NCBI GenBank assembly: GCA_012838035.1
Contig: DUQB01000081.1
Coordinates: 1 to 56,001 of the forward strand
Source: Bacillota bacterium
GTDB taxonomy: Bacteria > Bacillota > Limnochordia > DTU080
Direction: 5' to 3'
DNA length: 56,001 nucleotides
Shown here piece after piece: positions 42,680 to 51,667 of this stretch (position 1 is the stretch's first letter; each line of letters starts with the position of its first letter). The notes beneath the pieces are model-generated. The model was not told the DNA's origin, searched no databases, and was given only the letters and a program-made list of their open reading frames with translations. Position numbers and translations under genes: made by a program.

Positions 42680-44644
42680 TTATATAAGGCTCGAGAGCGG
42701 AATAACGATAAAGTGCAGTCCTATGCCGGTGCTTGCGTTGCTGAGCAGCTGTTTGACCGGAGTGTCTATCAGCGCCACGATGAAAGGTCTGCCCCATGGC
42801 AAATCAAGGCGCTCATTGCTGGGTGTTAGGGCGTAGTCCACAATATGTCGGAGCGCTTCAAGGGCCCATTTCGGGGTATTGGGAGCTTGGTTGCGCGCCA
42901 CCGTCACTACGCTTGCCGCAATCCAGCTCGCAGACAGAGTTGCTGAGGAAACAATGAAACGATCAGCCGCAAACACAACTTCGCTGGTTTTGTCCGGCAC
43001 CATCGAACCTAAAGCGACATACCTGTCTTGATCCACATAGAAGGCATGGCGAATTGTCCAAGGCGTATTGTTCATCACGCTGAGACGATAATTGGCGCCC
43101 TCCCTTGTGATTTTAACCTGAATCGGTAGATGCTCCAACGACTGACTGGTGACGGCCAACGGGCGGCGTGGGGCCACCGGCCCGATGGAAATCCGGTCGT
43201 CGTTTTGTTCCACTATTAGTTGTGAGCTCGCTTCCACGTGGTTGATGTTTGCCGGAGCGATGTGTTCTCCCGGCGCCCGCTCAATGAGCCAGAATTCATC
43301 CAACAAATTCACCATCTGCACCAGGGCGAAACTATAGGCGTCATCCGCATGCGGCGGCACTTGGGTGATTCTGATCTCTCCATAACCGCGCAGGCTGCGG
43401 TGGATTTGCGGCTGCAGCACCATCTGGGTAAAGGCGACGGCAATCGCCACGCATACGCCCAACAAAAGCCAGTTCAAAGGGTGTTTGTTGGTAAGATGCA
43501 GTGCGCCGGCTATGGCTGCGACGTAACTGATGGCGAAGAGGACGACTACGCCATGGTTAGGATAGGGAATGCGTTGGGTAGAAATAAGAGGGAGCAGACC
43601 ACTCTCCAAGGATCCGGTACCCCTGCGCACCATACGCTGGGGAAACACGAGATTGCGGCTATAATAATCCAGGCCGATCCAGTTGCGCAGAGGCTGAGCG
43701 GACAGATCGAAGCCTAAGTATGTGACGCGACCGACGCCTACCCATTGATGCGCTTGGAGCGGGATGTCATTCACGGCGTAATCGACCTTGCCGGTACCGG
43801 ACGTCGCGTTCCACACGAGAATGCTATAAGGCTCCGGAAAGGGGGAGAGGCCGAGTCCTATACGGTCCAAGGTTACGATTTGTGATCCTATTCCCAACTT
43901 AACCGGCAAAATGTGCGCCAATTGGTGGACCCGCGCCAGACTCTGCGCTGATCCGCCGACAACCAAGAGATGACCTCCGGCTTTTATCCAGTGCAGCAAA
44001 GCGGCGATCTGTTCGTCGGATAATTGCGTAATAGGATAATTGTCGGTGAGGATGATGGTGCGGACGGATTCATAAGCCACCCAGTCGGTGGGGAGCTCGG
44101 GAGCCGTGCGAACATGGGCTACAAGAACGCGTGCGCGGCTCATAAAGCCTTGCGCTTGCTGAGCGACGTCCTGCAGCCAAGTCCAGCGCTCACCTGTTGC
44201 GTCGAGCACCAGAATGATGTCGGCGGTAACACCTGAACCGAGCAACGGAATCTGTTGGGAGCGCAGCACGTTGCCGTTTGATTCCACCAGACGAACGTTG
44301 AGCGGGCGCTGGGTGTTGCTTATAGGCAGGATGACGAGCAGCTGCTTTTTGGTTCCTGTGGGCATAACCAGGGGACGCCGGTACGTTACTTGTCCCGGCG
44401 AAGTCGTAAATGACGTGCCTAGGGTGGTGACGACTTCCACAGCGGCTGAGAACGGCACGCCTTCATTAATAACAGTAATTTGTAACGGTACCCAAGAGCG
44501 AGGACGAAAATACCCGGCAAAACCCAAATCGACCTCAAAGCCGATACCGCCTACGTCGACATCGGCGCTGAGGACAGGCATGCCGGGGGGCAATGCAAGG
44601 GCAGAGCATATGGCAATAATCGTTATGATTAAGCTGATGCGCAC
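42680..44644 (-). CDS. Exported membrane protein with GATase1-like domain, first gene of the MoxR/VWA operon
   Basis: 654 residues from GTG 44644, chosen because AGGAG is eight bases upstream; the track's GTG at 44653 is one base from it. Signal peptide RISLIITIIAICSALALPPGMPVLSA, a beta-rich domain (GFAGYFRPRSWVPLQITVINEG), an amidotransferase-like fold (RTIILTDNYPITQLSDEQIAALLHWIKAGGHLLVVGG) with no catalytic Cys visible, two helices near ~370-420 (VVVLFAISYVAAIAGAL, WLLLGVCVAIAVAFTQMV), and an outer C-terminal region. Similar proteins accompany ABC-2 permeases in DUF58/MoxR clusters. Function unknown. Confidence 0.8.
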   Translation of the reverse strand: MRISLIITIIAICSALALPPGMPVLSADVDVGGIGFEVDLGFAGYFRPRSWVPLQITVINEGVPFSAAVEVVTTLGTSFTTSPGQVTYRRPLVMPTGTKKQLLVILPISNTQRPLNVRLVESNGNVLRSQQIPLLGSGVTADIILVLDATGERWTWLQDVAQQAQGFMSRARVLVAHVRTAPELPTDWVAYESVRTIILTDNYPITQLSDEQIAALLHWIKAGGHLLVVGGSAQSLARVHQLAHILPVKLGIGSQIVTLDRIGLGLSPFPEPYSILVWNATSGTGKVDYAVNDIPLQAHQWVGVGRVTYLGFDLSAQPLRNWIGLDYYSRNLVFPQRMVRRGTGSLESGLLPLISTQRIPYPNHGVVVLFAISYVAAIAGALHLTNKHPLNWLLLGVCVAIAVAFTQMVLQPQIHRSLRGYGEIRITQVPPHADDAYSFALVQMVNLLDEFWLIERAPGEHIAPANINHVEASSQLIVEQNDDRISIGPVAPRRPLAVTSQSLEHLPIQVKITREGANYRLSVMNNTPWTIRHAFYVDQDRYVALGSMVPDKTSEVVFAADRFIVSSATLSASWIAASVVTVARNQAPNTPKWALEALRHIVDYALTPSNERLDLPWGRPFIVALIDTPVKQLLSNASTGIGLHFIVIPLSSLI

Positions 44645-44665
44645 ATGATTCACTCCTGCCTTCTT

Positions 44666-44694
44666 ATATTAAAACACGAGATATAGGTTGTCAG
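44666..44694 (-). promoter_or_regulatory. Promoter of the seven-gene MoxR/VWA operon
   Basis: On the minus strand CTGACA (44689-44694), 17-base spacer, TAATAT (44666-44671), about 22 bases before the GTG of the first gene. No other good promoter is visible between the seven genes, whose gaps are at most 76 bases. Confidence 0.55.
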
Positions 44695-44750
44695 CAACAC
44701 GAGCGCACGCACGTAAAGGAGAACGTCGTACGCCGCGCTGACCCTTATCC

Positions 44751-44779
44751 TTGTGCAACGGGAAGAGATGGCTTATTCT
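44751..44779 (+). promoter_or_regulatory. Promoter for speE-speB
   Basis: TTGTGC (44751-44756), 17-base spacer, TATTCT (44774-44779), 45 bases before the speE start. Confidence 0.45.
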
Positions 44780-44824
44780 AAGGTAAACGGGGAGGTACCA
44801 TACATCTGAGGAGGAGCGTCAACT

Positions 44825-45655
44825 ATGGATCTTTGGTTTACTGAAAAACAGACAAATACTCTCGGCCTGTCACTTAAGGTGCTGCGCACGTTGGTAACCG
44901 AGCATACGCAGTTTCAGGACTTGGCCGTGCTGGAAACCGAGCAGTATGGACGTATGTTGGTGTTGGACGGTATAATTCAGACGACCACGGCGGATGAGTT
45001 CGTCTACCACGAGATGATCACCCATGTTGCCCTGTTCACTCATAAGGATCCGAAAACCGTAGCAATCATCGGCGGTGGTGACGGCGGAGCCGTACGTGAA
45101 GTCGTTAAGCATCCCGGCGTAGAGCGGGTCGTTTTGGTGGAGATCGATGAGCGCGTGGTGGCGGCATCTCGGCAGTATTTACCGGAAATCGCCGCAGGGT
45201 TGAGCGATGAGCGGGTAGAAGTTCGATTCGAGGACGGCATACGTCACATCAGGGAGAACAAAGGCGTCTACGATGTCGTTATTGTCGATTCAACCGACCC
45301 GATCGGCGCAGCCGTCGGTTTGTTCTCGGCCGAATTTTATGCCGACATTTACGAAAGCCTGAAGGATGACGGCATCATGGTAGCGCAAACCGAATCGCCG
45401 TTCCATAATCAAGATTTGATTCGCAAGAGCTTTTCGGCCATACGCGATCTATTCCCGATCACGCGCCTTTATTTAGCCTATGTCCCTACATATCCCAGCG
45501 GCATGTGGAGCTTCACGATCGCGTCAAAAGAAAACGATCCGTTGTCGGTTCCTATGGATAGGTTCATCAACATTCCTACCAAGTACTATACGCCGCAGAT
45601 ACATTTCGCCGCCTTTACGCTGCCGCAACTTGTAGGTCAGATGCTGCAGGGATGA
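44825..45655 (+). CDS. speE: Spermidine synthase (polyamine aminopropyltransferase)
   Basis: Transfers aminopropyl from decarboxylated SAM to putrescine. Motifs: LWFTEKQTNTLGLSLKV at the start, LETEQYGRMLVLDGIIQTTTADEFVYHEMITHV, the SAM-like loop VAIIGGGDGGAVREVVKHPGVERVVLVEIDERVV, and DVVIVDSTDPIGAAVGLFSAEFY with the catalytic Asp. 276 residues is normal. GGAGGAG eight bases before ATG. Co-directional with speB. A GGTGGG/CCCACC hairpin without T tract lies just after the stop (45661-45677). Confidence 0.96.
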   Translation: MDLWFTEKQTNTLGLSLKVLRTLVTEHTQFQDLAVLETEQYGRMLVLDGIIQTTTADEFVYHEMITHVALFTHKDPKTVAIIGGGDGGAVREVVKHPGVERVVLVEIDERVVAASRQYLPEIAAGLSDERVEVRFEDGIRHIRENKGVYDVVIVDSTDPIGAAVGLFSAEFYADIYESLKDDGIMVAQTESPFHNQDLIRKSFSAIRDLFPITRLYLAYVPTYPSGMWSFTIASKENDPLSVPMDRFINIPTKYYTPQIHFAAFTLPQLVGQMLQG

Positions 45656-45746
45656 TTATTGGTGGGCTCATCCCACCTATCTCTGCAATAAGCGCCGGAA
45701 GTAAAGGATCGGCGGAAGCCCGATCATAAAAGGAGATGTGCGAAGC

Positions 45747-46628
45747 ATGGACATGGAGCGGACCTTCATCGATCCGGTGTTCCATCAGGATGGCAGATAC
45801 TTGGGCAGCTTGGCATCGCCGCAGGAAGCCAAGGCGGTAATGTTGGGCGCTCCTTTGGACGGTACCGTGAGTTACTGGCCGGGCGCTCGCTTTGGTCCGG
45901 CTCGAATTCGCAGCGCATCGAACGCCTTGGAAGAGTACAGCCCCATGCTTGATCGCAGCTTAGCGGAAACAGCGTTCTACGACGCCGGCGACGTCGATAT
46001 TCCGTTGGGGAACGTAGCGGGCGCACTGCGGGCCATAAGCGAAGCGACGCACGATCATGCAGTAAGCAAAGGCAAGATGCCCATCGTGTTAGGTGGTGAA
46101 CACCTCATCTCCTTGCCGGTAATTGAGGCCGTGCATGCCGTGTACCCCGATTTGGTCGTTCTACAATTTGATGCCCATACCGATCTGCGAGAAACCTATC
46201 TGGGGGAGACGCATTCTCATGCTACGGTGATCAAACGTGTCTGCGACATTGTGGGTCCTCAGAACGTCTATCAGTTCGGCATTCGCTCCGGAACCCGCGA
46301 GGAGTTTATTTATGGCCGCGAGCACACGCGTTTTTACCCGTTTGAGGTCTTGGCACCGGTGAGGAGCGTTTTACCGGAATTGCACGGGCGACCCATTTAC
46401 ATTACAGTAGACATAGATGTTATAGATCCGGGTTTTGCGCCAGGCACAGGTACTCCTGAACCAGGCGGATGTACGCCGCACGATTTGCTGGCCGCTTTGC
46501 ACTCCCTAAACCAACAGCAGGTAGTAGGTTTTGATTTAGTCGAGCTGTGTCCCCTAGCGGAATCCGGCGTGGTTACATCAGTCTTGGCAGCCAAAATCGT
46601 ACGAGAAGCCATCCTTAGTTTCGTTTAA
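45747..46628 (+). CDS. speB: Agmatinase/ureohydrolase
   Basis: Hydrolyses agmatine to putrescine and urea, supplying speE. Manganese ligands lie in VLGGEHLISLP, LQFDAHTDLRETYLGE and VDIDVIDPGFAPGTGTPEPGG; the family signature is complete. ATG 45747 is preferred (AAGGAG eleven bases upstream) over the track's GTG at 45738, which is too close to that site. 293 residues. The speE-speB pair is a standard Bacillota arrangement. Confidence 0.93.
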   Translation: MDMERTFIDPVFHQDGRYLGSLASPQEAKAVMLGAPLDGTVSYWPGARFGPARIRSASNALEEYSPMLDRSLAETAFYDAGDVDIPLGNVAGALRAISEATHDHAVSKGKMPIVLGGEHLISLPVIEAVHAVYPDLVVLQFDAHTDLRETYLGETHSHATVIKRVCDIVGPQNVYQFGIRSGTREEFIYGREHTRFYPFEVLAPVRSVLPELHGRPIYITVDIDVIDPGFAPGTGTPEPGGCTPHDLLAALHSLNQQQVVGFDLVELCPLAESGVVTSVLAAKIVREAILSFV

Positions 46629-46661
46629 GCTGTAGAGCGCATTTTTTGGAGGGGGACGAAC

Positions 46662-47390
46662 ATGGCAGGCGGATTCATCAGCCGAAACAGTACCGTTTTA
46701 CGTCAAGCCTTTCGCAGCTCATACGAGCAGTTGGGATTAACGATTACGATCAGCGTCATCTGGTTCTTGGCGGCCGCCATACCGGCCGCTTATATGCTAT
46801 ACTTCATACTCGTGGTCATGGCAGGCGGCAAGCTGAACATTTTATTACCGCTCATACTGTTTTGGTTGACGGTCACCTTTTTGTACGGACCGGTAACGGC
46901 CATGGCCTATGCAATAGCCGGGGACATGATCAATGCGGCTGAAATAGCTCCGTCTTCCTTGTGGAGAGCATTTACCAGACACTATAAAGCGGCTGCCGCG
47001 GTGACCGGAGCCATGGCGATCATCTTGATCATTCTTGCCGTCGACGTGGTCGTCTACCTGCAGAATCCCACCACCCTAAACGTGTTTTTAACGATATTTT
47101 TACTCTACCTGATGGTGTTCTGGTTTTTGATGTCCGCGTACATCTATCCCTTGATCACGTATAAGTACGGCAGTGTTTTGCAGACACTGAAGCAGGCCGC
47201 TCTACTCACGTTGGACAATATGGCGCTGACTTTATTGGTGGCGGTGGAAGTGCTTGTCGTCGGTCTTGCCTGTATCTTCTTCATATTACCGGTGCCGGCC
47301 TATTTGGGCGGGACCGTCGCGTTGTTACATACTGCCGCATTCAAGGCTATCCTGACGAAGTACGAGAAAAAACCGCAGCCTGCCGATTAG
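46662..47390 (+). CDS. DUF624/YesL-like multi-spanning membrane protein
   Basis: 242 residues with about six hydrophobic helices (ITISVIWFLAAAIPAAYMLYFI, LLPLILFWLTVTFLYGPVTAMAYAIAGD, AAAVTGAMAIILIILAVDVVVYL, VFLTIFLLYLMVFWFLMSAYIYPL, MALTLLVAVEVLVVGLACIFFILPVPAYLG). The motif GPVTAMAYAIAGDM...AFTRHYKAA resembles YesL/DUF624 proteins. GGAGG stands ten bases upstream. The gene sits 33 bases after speB and may share its transcript. No biochemical role is known. Confidence 0.7.
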   Translation: MAGGFISRNSTVLRQAFRSSYEQLGLTITISVIWFLAAAIPAAYMLYFILVVMAGGKLNILLPLILFWLTVTFLYGPVTAMAYAIAGDMINAAEIAPSSLWRAFTRHYKAAAAVTGAMAIILIILAVDVVVYLQNPTTLNVFLTIFLLYLMVFWFLMSAYIYPLITYKYGSVLQTLKQAALLTLDNMALTLLVAVEVLVVGLACIFFILPVPAYLGGTVALLHTAAFKAILTKYEKKPQPAD

Positions 47391-47525
47391 GGCGAGCCGG
47401 CAGTAGTAGGCGACGCTTCGGAGAACGCCGATTCCCACAGAGATACATACAATAGGAGCACCATCCTATTCCGGTAAATAGGCGCTCGGTTCGGTTGCGG
47501 GCAAGGTCGCGTCGGTCGCTGTTAC

Positions 47526-47554
47526 TGGCAAGGGCGGTGCTGATCTGTTATAAT
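47526..47554 (+). promoter_or_regulatory. Promoter for the bifunctional nuclease gene
   Basis: Perfect TATAAT (47549-47554) with a weak -35 TGGCAA (47526-47531) at 17 bases. Confidence 0.5.
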
Positions 47555-47597
47555 ACGAGTATAGTGCGGGGCCAATCGATCCCAAGGGGGGATACAG

Positions 47598-48107
47598 ATG
47601 GTCAAAATGAAAGTGAAGGTAGTCGGACTCGATCAAAGCACAATGGTACCGGTGGTTGTCATTACCGACCTGGAAGAACGTGGTTTTATCCCTATCATGA
47701 TTGGGGCTGCCGAGGCGAATGCCATCAATCAGGGTTTAGACGGTCAGAAACCGGTGCGGCCGTTGACACACGATTTGCTGCTGAACATGCTGACGGCATT
47801 GAATGCTCGACTCGATCGTGTCGTGATCAGCGATCTACGAGAAGACACTTACTACGCACATATCTATGTAAAAACAGATGCGCAAGAGCACGAAATCGAC
47901 TGCCGCCCTTCTGACGCATTGGCCTTGGCGATTCGTGCCGGATGCCCCATCTATATCTCTGAAGTTGTGGCTAAGAAAGCTTTGATCACCAATAAAGCGC
48001 CTGAGGCGGATAGTCCAAAGCCGATTGATGATGACGAGATCGCAGCGTTCCGGCGCTTTCTGGATGACGCTACGCCGGATGATTTTCTCAAGAACCTGCA
48101 AGGTTAG
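47598..48107 (+). CDS. Bifunctional nuclease (BFN, DUF151) family protein
   Basis: 169 residues. KVKVVGLDQSTMVPVVVITDLEERGFIPIMIGAAEANAI, RPLTHDLLLNMLTALNARLDRVVISDLREDTYYAHIYV and IDCRPSDALALAIRAGCPIYISEVV are the conserved blocks of this family, known in plants and Thermotoga for RNase/DNase activity. AGGGGGG precedes the ATG. The last ~45 residues contain the family's UVR-like acidic tail (DDDEIAAFRRFLDDATPDDF). Monocistronic, ending in a terminator. Confidence 0.94.
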   Translation: MVKMKVKVVGLDQSTMVPVVVITDLEERGFIPIMIGAAEANAINQGLDGQKPVRPLTHDLLLNMLTALNARLDRVVISDLREDTYYAHIYVKTDAQEHEIDCRPSDALALAIRAGCPIYISEVVAKKALITNKAPEADSPKPIDDDEIAAFRRFLDDATPDDFLKNLQG

Positions 48108-48131
48108 CGCTAAAGAGTATACTGCGACGCC

Positions 48132-48158
48132 AAGCCCCGGTTGTTGCCGGGGCTTTCA
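48132..48158 (+). terminator. Terminator after the bifunctional nuclease gene
   Basis: AAGCCCCGG-ttgttg-CCGGGGCTT (48132-48155), a nine-base perfect stem followed by a short TCAAC; the T tract is poor. Confidence 0.65.
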
Positions 48159-48682
48159 ACTGTACTCCCGACTAAACGTTTATCTGCGACTTTCCGACAA
48201 ATAGTCCGACATAGGACTAAACAAACAAGGATAGGCTGTTGTGATTTTGGGGCATACTATGACGGATTTGACTCACTCCTCCCGTCTAGGAGGTCTTTCG
48301 GCGCTGCCGTTCACATCGTTTTTAGACAACCTTTGCCCGATTTTATCACCTTGCATGCATAACGGTTGAAGGAGAATCAGTTATAGAAGCCGAATTGATG
48401 TTGTGCACGCGCAGTCTTCGTGATATACATATACCGGATGCGCATACGGCGCGAGAATTCACATGTCAAGCCATGTATGGTTCAAAGCCGCCCTTGCTTA
48501 AGATAGTTTTCGGTTTGCCGGCATTAAGCGTGCCGCGTCATCCCTCTTTTCACAAGCCTTAATCGATATCAATATCCTACATTAGCCAATACCACGCATA
48601 CCGGATGTCATCATGTGCGTTATCCCATCGATAAACACTCTGAGACAACCTACGCAATTACCCGCGGGAGGCATATACGTAC
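48159..48682. other. Long leader/intergenic region before rho
   Basis: About 520 bases without a convincing gene. One frame from 48387 reads IEAELMLCTRSLRDIHIPDAHTAREF... for 59 codons with AAGGAG eight bases upstream, but its first codon is ATA, so it is either a decayed start or chance. A long untranslated leader is common upstream of rho, where Rho can regulate itself by attenuation; I see no clear terminator hairpin here. Confidence 0.4.
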
Positions 48683-49954
48683 GTGAATATTGCTGATTTA
48701 CAAGACAAAACCAACTCGGAGTTACACGAAATAGCCAAAGAGATGAGCATCGGCGGATACTCCAAGTTGCGGAAAAAAGAACTGATTTTGCGGATATTGG
48801 AGGCGGAGTGCGAGCGTGAAGGTTTCATGCTGGCGCAAGGCGTGTTGGAGATTCTGCCTGAAGGGTATGGATTCCTCAGACGTCGTAACTACACCCCCAG
48901 CAATGAAGATGTATATGTTTCGCCTTCACAAATCCGGCGGTTCAACTTACGCACCGGAGACCTCGTGCTCGGTCAGGTGCGTCCTCCCAAAGATAGTGAA
49001 CGGTATCATGCACTGTTGCGGGTTAAAGGCGTCAACATGCAGAACCCTGAATCTGCTACCCATCGCCCCAACTTCGACGATCTCACGCCGATCTATCCCA
49101 ATCAGCGCTTGCGCTTGGAAATGACCGACCATAAGGATGTGGCCACGCGTCTCATCGATGTTGTGGCTCCTTTAGGGAAAGGGCAGCGGGGCATGATTGT
49201 GGCTCCTCCCAAGGCCGGCAAAACTACGGTGTTAAAAAAACTAGCCAACAGCATCAGTACCAACTATCCCGAGGTGGAGCTGTTGGTGCTGCTTATTGAT
49301 GAGCGCCCTGAGGAAGTGACGGATATGGAGCGCTCCGTAGTAGGCGAAGTCATCAGTTCCACGTTTGATATGCCGCCGGACAACCATGTGCGGGTTGCCG
49401 ACATTGTTTTGGAGCGTGCGAAACGTTTGGTGGAACATGGGAATGATGTCGTGATTTTACTCGATTCCATCACTCGTCTGGCCAGAGCGCATAACCTGAT
49501 AGTACCCCCATCGGGTCGAACCTTGTCGGGCGGCGTAGATCCTGCCGCCTTACACAGACCTAAGCGATTCTTCGGCGCGGCTCGCAACATCGAAGAAGGC
49601 GGTAGTCTTACCATCTTGGCCACGGCCTTAGTGGAAACAGGCAGCCGGATGGACGAGGTTATTTACGAAGAGTTCAAGGGAACAGGCAATATGGAGTTGC
49701 ACCTTGACCGCCGTTTAGCCGAGCGTCGCATATTCCCCGCAATTGAGATTTATAAGTCCGGTACACGCAAAGAGGAGCTGCTTTTCTCCGAGCAAGAGCT
49801 GGAGATGGCGTTCATTTTGCGTAAGACGCTGGCATCGCTGGGGACGGCTGAAACGACTGATCTACTTATCGATCGGCTGACTCATACGAAGTCAAATGCG
49901 GAGTTCATGAAAATAGTCTTGGAGTCGCCCCTTGCCGAAAGCGTGCGCTCATAA
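48683..49954 (+). CDS. rho: Transcription termination factor Rho
   Basis: Hexameric RNA helicase for termination. Domain order: N-terminal helix bundle ([34 protein letters not shown]), cold-shock-like RNA-binding domain ([41 protein letters not shown]), then the RecA-type motor with Walker [12 protein letters not shown] (~residue 174), Walker [17 protein letters not shown], the Q-loop region and [20 protein letters not shown]. 423 residues, no extra insertion in the N-terminal domain. GTG start with GGGAGG eleven bases upstream. Confidence 0.97.
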   Translation: MNIADLQDKTNSELHEIAKEMSIGGYSKLRKKELILRILEAECEREGFMLAQGVLEILPEGYGFLRRRNYTPSNEDVYVSPSQIRRFNLRTGDLVLGQVRPPKDSERYHALLRVKGVNMQNPESATHRPNFDDLTPIYPNQRLRLEMTDHKDVATRLIDVVAPLGKGQRGMIVAPPKAGKTTVLKKLANSISTNYPEVELLVLLIDERPEEVTDMERSVVGEVISSTFDMPPDNHVRVADIVLERAKRLVEHGNDVVILLDSITRLARAHNLIVPPSGRTLSGGVDPAALHRPKRFFGAARNIEEGGSLTILATALVETGSRMDEVIYEEFKGTGNMELHLDRRLAERRIFPAIEIYKSGTRKEELLFSEQELEMAFILRKTLASLGTAETTDLLIDRLTHTKSNAEFMKIVLESPLAESVRS

Positions 49955-50122
49955 CGTTTTAGTTGGGTTTAAACGTGAAAAAGATGCGTCATAGGCATGA
50001 CATGAAGATGAAATAATGCGCCGCAGCCATTCTAAGTTGCACGCGGGAAGGAAAAAACGATAGCGTGTAGAAAGAGTCGTGGATTAGGTCCGTATTGGAC
50101 TCCGGATAGCGGAGGATGATAG

Positions 50123-51244
50123 ATGCGTGTTAGGTTCAGTAGTCCCGCTGTTTTGCTTATAGGTCTTTGCATGATCAGTGCGCTCACGTTGGGCGGTACG
50201 CCGCCGTCGAGCGGAACATATAATGATGATGAAATAAATGAAACATATCCGGAACCATCCGGTGGACAAGGTGTGGGAGATGCCGCTCCAACAGGGCACA
50301 AGGCCGGGATGGTATTCGGCCTTCCCTCTATGATGGCAAGCGTAGGCCCCGTTCCCTTGCAAATACAGTTGCTGAGCGTCAGCTCCAACGCACTGGAAAG
50401 CGGCAAGTCTTTATTTAAGATGCTGGGCGAAAAGAAGTCCATCAGTGCTGCGGTTACGTCAAAAGACGGCAATGGGGCGGTCGGACAGGCAAAGCAAGAT
50501 TCTAAACCTGTCTATTTGGTGCACACGGTACAAAGCGGAGAAACACTCTCCAGTATCGCTAAGAAATATGGTATCTCCACTCAAACGTTGATTAATGTCA
50601 ACACCTTGGCCAGCGCCAACAAGCTGAAAGTTGGGCAAAAGCTTAATGTAATCACCGTGGACGGTTTGCTTTATACGGTTAAGCAAGGTGAAAGCTTATG
50701 GGATATCGCCAGACGCTATAAGGTCGATATCGACAAGGTTATTGAGGTCAACGGATTAACGAGTCCTGAGAAATTACAACCCAAACAGATGATCGTGCTG
50801 CCGGGCGCGAAGCCGCCGGCGACGACGACTGCCGGTTCCAGCGCTCCTGCTCTCGTATCGGCGAAAGGTGCTCTGCAAAAGGCCTTCGACTGGCCTGTCC
50901 AAGGGCGTATTTCCAGCGGTTACGGTTCGCGTTGGGGAAGCATGCACTATGGTATCGATATTGCGGTCGGCACGGGTACGCCCGTACGTGCGGCAGCCGC
51001 CGGCAAAGTCACCTTTGCGGGTTGGAATGGCTCATACGGTTATTTGGTTAAAATAGACCACGGGAACGGCGTGGAGACTCGTTACGCGCACAACAGCACA
51101 TTGTTGGTGAAGGCCGGACAACAGGTGAACCGAGGTTCTGTAATCGCTCGTAGCGGTAATACAGGTAGATCCACCGGTCCGCATGTTCACTTTGAAATTC
51201 GCCTGAACGGTAAAGCATACAACCCGCTGTCATACTTGCGGTAA
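50123..51244 (+). CDS. Secreted LysM-LysM-M23 peptidase
   Basis: 373 residues: signal peptide (AVLLIGLCMISALTLGG), a ~100-residue linker, two LysM modules (HTVQSGETLSSIAKKYGISTQTLINVNTL, ~133-177; YTVKQGESLWDIARRYKVDIDKVIEVNGL, ~183-227), a Pro/Thr linker, and an M23 (LytM-type) domain. That domain has the zinc ligands HYGIDI and HVHFEI and the conserved GRISSGYGSRWGSMHYGIDIAVGTGTPVRAAAAGKV. It should bind and cut peptidoglycan cross-links; in spore formers similar proteins act in morphogenesis. GGAGG is seven bases before the ATG. Confidence 0.94.
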   Translation: MRVRFSSPAVLLIGLCMISALTLGGTPPSSGTYNDDEINETYPEPSGGQGVGDAAPTGHKAGMVFGLPSMMASVGPVPLQIQLLSVSSNALESGKSLFKMLGEKKSISAAVTSKDGNGAVGQAKQDSKPVYLVHTVQSGETLSSIAKKYGISTQTLINVNTLASANKLKVGQKLNVITVDGLLYTVKQGESLWDIARRYKVDIDKVIEVNGLTSPEKLQPKQMIVLPGAKPPATTTAGSSAPALVSAKGALQKAFDWPVQGRISSGYGSRWGSMHYGIDIAVGTGTPVRAAAAGKVTFAGWNGSYGYLVKIDHGNGVETRYAHNSTLLVKAGQQVNRGSVIARSGNTGRSTGPHVHFEIRLNGKAYNPLSYLR

Positions 51245-51255
51245 TGCAAATGGTG

Positions 51256-51284
51256 TTGTTGAATCCTGACTAACGTGGTATGAT
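51256..51284 (+). promoter_or_regulatory. Promoter for rpmE
   Basis: TTGTTG (51256-51261), 17-base spacer, TATGAT (51279-51284), 59 bases before the start codon. Confidence 0.55.
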
Positions 51285-51343
51285 CTTGTGGTGTGATCCT
51301 AAAGAGTATTCTGCCTAAACGGTGTAACGAGAGGTGAACTGCC

Positions 51344-51547
51344 TTGAAAGAGGGCATCCATCCCAAGTATCAGAGGACGACGGTAACGTGCGCTTGTGGG
51401 GAATCCTTCGAGACCGGTTCTACTGTCGAGAATCTGCGTGTGGAAATTTGCTCCAAGTGCCACCCTTTCTTTACGGGAGCACGCCAAAAGCTCGTCGACA
51501 CAACTGGTCGCGTAGAGCGCTTCCGCAGGAAGTATTCATTGGAGTAA
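51344..51547 (+). CDS. rpmE: Ribosomal protein bL31
   Basis: 67 residues, [66 protein letters not shown]. The zinc-binding C-x-C and CSKC pairs show the C+ form. TTG start with GAGAGGTG nine bases upstream. Position after rho and before prfA/dusB-type genes is common. Confidence 0.97.
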   Translation: MKEGIHPKYQRTTVTCACGESFETGSTVENLRVEICSKCHPFFTGARQKLVDTTGRVERFRRKYSLE

Positions 51548-51598
51548 AAATACGGACACTCCGGAACTTAAAAGGGAACGGATTTTCATTGACGATGG

Positions 51599-51625
51599 AG
51601 ACAGGCTAAACCGACCTGTCTTTTT
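51599..51625 (+). terminator. Terminator after rpmE
   Basis: AGACAGG-ctaaaccga-CCTGTCT with a run of five T (51599-51625). Confidence 0.85.
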
Positions 51626-51667
51626 CGTCGTTCGGCTTGTGGCGCCGCTGTGAGGTAATGAATAGCG

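Noticed and set aside
48387-48566. 59-codon frame with AAGGAG and an ATA first codon before rho
   Set aside because: ATA is a very rare start, the next in-frame ATG has no RBS, and no family is recognisable.
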